From Candidatus Arcticimaribacter sp. (GTDB taxonomy: Bacteria; Bacteroidota; Bacteroidia; Flavobacteriales; Flavobacteriaceae): a stretch of DNA of 5,839 nt. Location of the stretch: positions 1-5,839 of the forward strand of contig WTJB01000292.1 of NCBI GenBank assembly GCA_011526335.1. Reading direction: 5' to 3'. A program made the position numbers and the translations under genes. The notes beneath the pieces were generated by a model. The model did no database searches. It worked only from the letters and a program-made list of their open reading frames with translations, and was not told where the DNA came from. This document shows, piece after piece, positions 4,607 through 5,839 of the stretch; the stretch's first letter is position 1; every line of letters starts with the position of its first letter.

Positions 4607-5839
4607 TACTGAATGCTTTTTCTATTGGGAAGGGTATGTTTGCTTAGTATACGTTTACTCTCTTGGTAGACCAGAGGCATATTTTGCATTTTCCAAAGTA
4701 TATCCGAAGCCCTCTTTCGGCTTTTGTCTAAATCGACAATGGGTTTAGGATAATCTTTTCCAAGCTCAAAGCCATACAACGAGCTTTCAAACGGAGTAAT
4801 CTCCCAAGGGGTATGCACAAGGGTAGGGGGCAGTTTCTTCAGTTCGGGGACCCATCGTTGTGTAAAATGTCCATTGGGGTCGTGTTCTTGACCATTTTTA
4901 ACCGGATTGTATATCCGTAAGGTATTGATCCCGGTTTCTCCTGCTTGCATTTGCAGTTGCGGGAAATGAATACCCGGCTCAAAATCTAAGAATTGTCGCG
5001 CAAGAAAGCCTGAACAGGCCTGCCAAGGTTGCCAAAGTTGATGAACAAAAAAGGAAACGACTAAAGCCCGCATACGAAAGTTTAAATACCCGGTCGCTAC
5101 TAAACAGCGCATGGCCGCATCTACCATAGGCACACCGGTTTTTCCCTCCTCCCAAGCTTTGGTATAGTCTGCTCTTAAAGGTTTTTTTAATGCGTGATAG
5201 CCTCTGTTAATACTTTCGTATTCCATACGACACTCCATTTCAAACTTTTGAATAAAATGCGATTGCCATCGCAAACGTGATTCAAAAGCACGGAGGCCAA
5301 AACCTTTTTTTCCTTTCGCTTTTTCTGCCTCTGTTCGCTGTAAAACTTGTCGCATCGACAGGTTTCCATAGGCGATGTAGGGCGAGAGACGACTGCAACT
5401 TTTTCTTGCCAAATCAGGTTTAGAAATATGGGTTTGATAATTTTTATAGCGACCCTCAAAAAAGGAATCCAGGTAGCGAAACGCCATGCGTTCCCCGCCC
5501 GGTTGAATCAATTTATTTTCTTCTACGGTACAGTCCATCACCTCAAAATGTTGCAATAAAGGTGCTATTTCTTGCTGTTTTAGCCAGCCTTTTTTTGTAG
5601 GATAGGGCGCTTGGACTTCATTCATGAATTGCGTCCAAAGGTGTATCCACTTTTTGCGATTTTGCAACCCACGAAATACTCCTTGCTGACGAAATTCTTT
5701 CCAAACGATATCGTTTTCTTTACACCAGCGACTTACCTTTTGGTCTCTTAAATACGTGCGGCCGATCCCTGTTTCTACATGCGAATACAGTCCCTTAATC
5801 GAAAAAAACGTGTTCAATTTATTAAACACATCCACCACC
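4606..5839 (-). CDS. Photolyase/cryptochrome family FAD-binding protein (5' end outside the window)
   Basis: About 410 C-terminal residues are visible; roughly 90 N-terminal residues of the Rossmann-like antenna domain lie beyond the right edge. Family members bind FAD and use blue light to repair pyrimidine dimers or to signal. Visible landmarks, numbered from 5838, are: [19 protein letters not shown] (17-35), [16 protein letters not shown] (150-165, FAD phosphate region), [13 protein letters not shown] (188-200), [20 protein letters not shown] (232-251), [12 protein letters not shown] (253-264), LDFEPG (284-289), [12 protein letters not shown] (309-320) and RWVPEL (328-333). Aligned from memory to E. 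coli PhrB, W277, W316, W359, R344 and D372 are kept. The positions of W306, W382, W384, N378, N341 and E274 carry K219, L295, M297, H291, F254 and R188. This is thus a divergent Bacteroidota-type subgroup, and CPD repair activity should not be assumed. The stop overlaps the TIGR03643 start. Confidence 0.9.
   Translation of the reverse strand, partial: VVDVFNKLNTFFSIKGLYSHVETGIGRTYLRDQKVSRWCKENDIVWKEFRQQGVFRGLQNRKKWIHLWTQFMNEVQAPYPTKKGWLKQQEIAPLLQHFEVMDCTVEENKLIQPGGERMAFRYLDSFFEGRYKNYQTHISKPDLARKSCSRLSPYIAYGNLSMRQVLQRTEAEKAKGKKGFGLRAFESRLRWQSHFIQKFEMECRMEYESINRGYHALKKPLRADYTKAWEEGKTGVPMVDAAMRCLVATGYLNFRMRALVVSFFVHQLWQPWQACSGFLARQFLDFEPGIHFPQLQMQAGETGINTLRIYNPVKNGQEHDPNGHFTQRWVPELKKLPPTLVHTPWEITPFESSLYGFELGKDYPKPIVDLDKSRKRASDILWKMQNMPLVYQESKRILSKHTLPNRKSIQ

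Noticed and set aside
5187..5459. Alternative minus-strand frame within the photolyase gene
   Set aside because: The photolyase frame is uninterrupted and carries FAD-domain motifs across this interval, so there is no frameshift.

Overview
This window looks like ordinary chromosomal DNA from a member of the Bacteroidota, most likely the Flavobacteriaceae. The evidence is the set of lineage-typical families (DUF493, DUF4290, a CarboxypepD_reg-like secreted protein, a TIGR03643/DUF2805 protein beside a photolyase homolog), a perfect Bacteroidota-type -7 promoter element (TAnnTTTG), weak or absent Shine-Dalgarno sequences, and AT-leaning composition. I saw no mobile element, CRISPR array, tRNA or rRNA. 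No gap between genes exceeds about 65 bases.

Left part, minus strand (1-669): a P-loop ATPase/nucleotide-kinase-like gene runs leftward. It overlaps by 17 bases the first 38 codons of a RecQ-type DNA helicase that leaves the window at base 1.

Centre, plus strand (705-3874): a divergent set of co-directional genes follows: DUF493 protein, DUF4290 protein, murA, and a secreted CarboxypepD_reg-like protein. DUF4290 and murA are only 9 bases apart, and murA and the secreted gene 26 bases apart, so they probably form one transcription unit. MurA performs the first committed step of peptidoglycan synthesis. It carries Asp instead of the usual active-site Cys, which predicts intrinsic fosfomycin insensitivity.

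Right part, minus strand (3871-5839): three genes read leftward. They are a photolyase/cryptochrome homolog cut by the right window edge, a small TIGR03643 (DUF2805) helix-turn-helix-like protein whose start overlaps the photolyase stop by one base, and a DUF1801 protein. The last meets the secreted-protein gene tail to tail, with both stop codons inside one TTAA. The photolyase homolog lacks residues that are key in classical CPD photolyases, including two of the three electron-transfer tryptophans. An inverted repeat in the short gap before the DUF1801 gene can fold in that gene's mRNA up to the first base of its start codon.

I do not see a wholly new system. The points most worth following are the divergent photolyase coupled to the TIGR03643 gene, the Asp-type MurA with its DUF4290 partner, and two small inverted repeats that may be regulatory.
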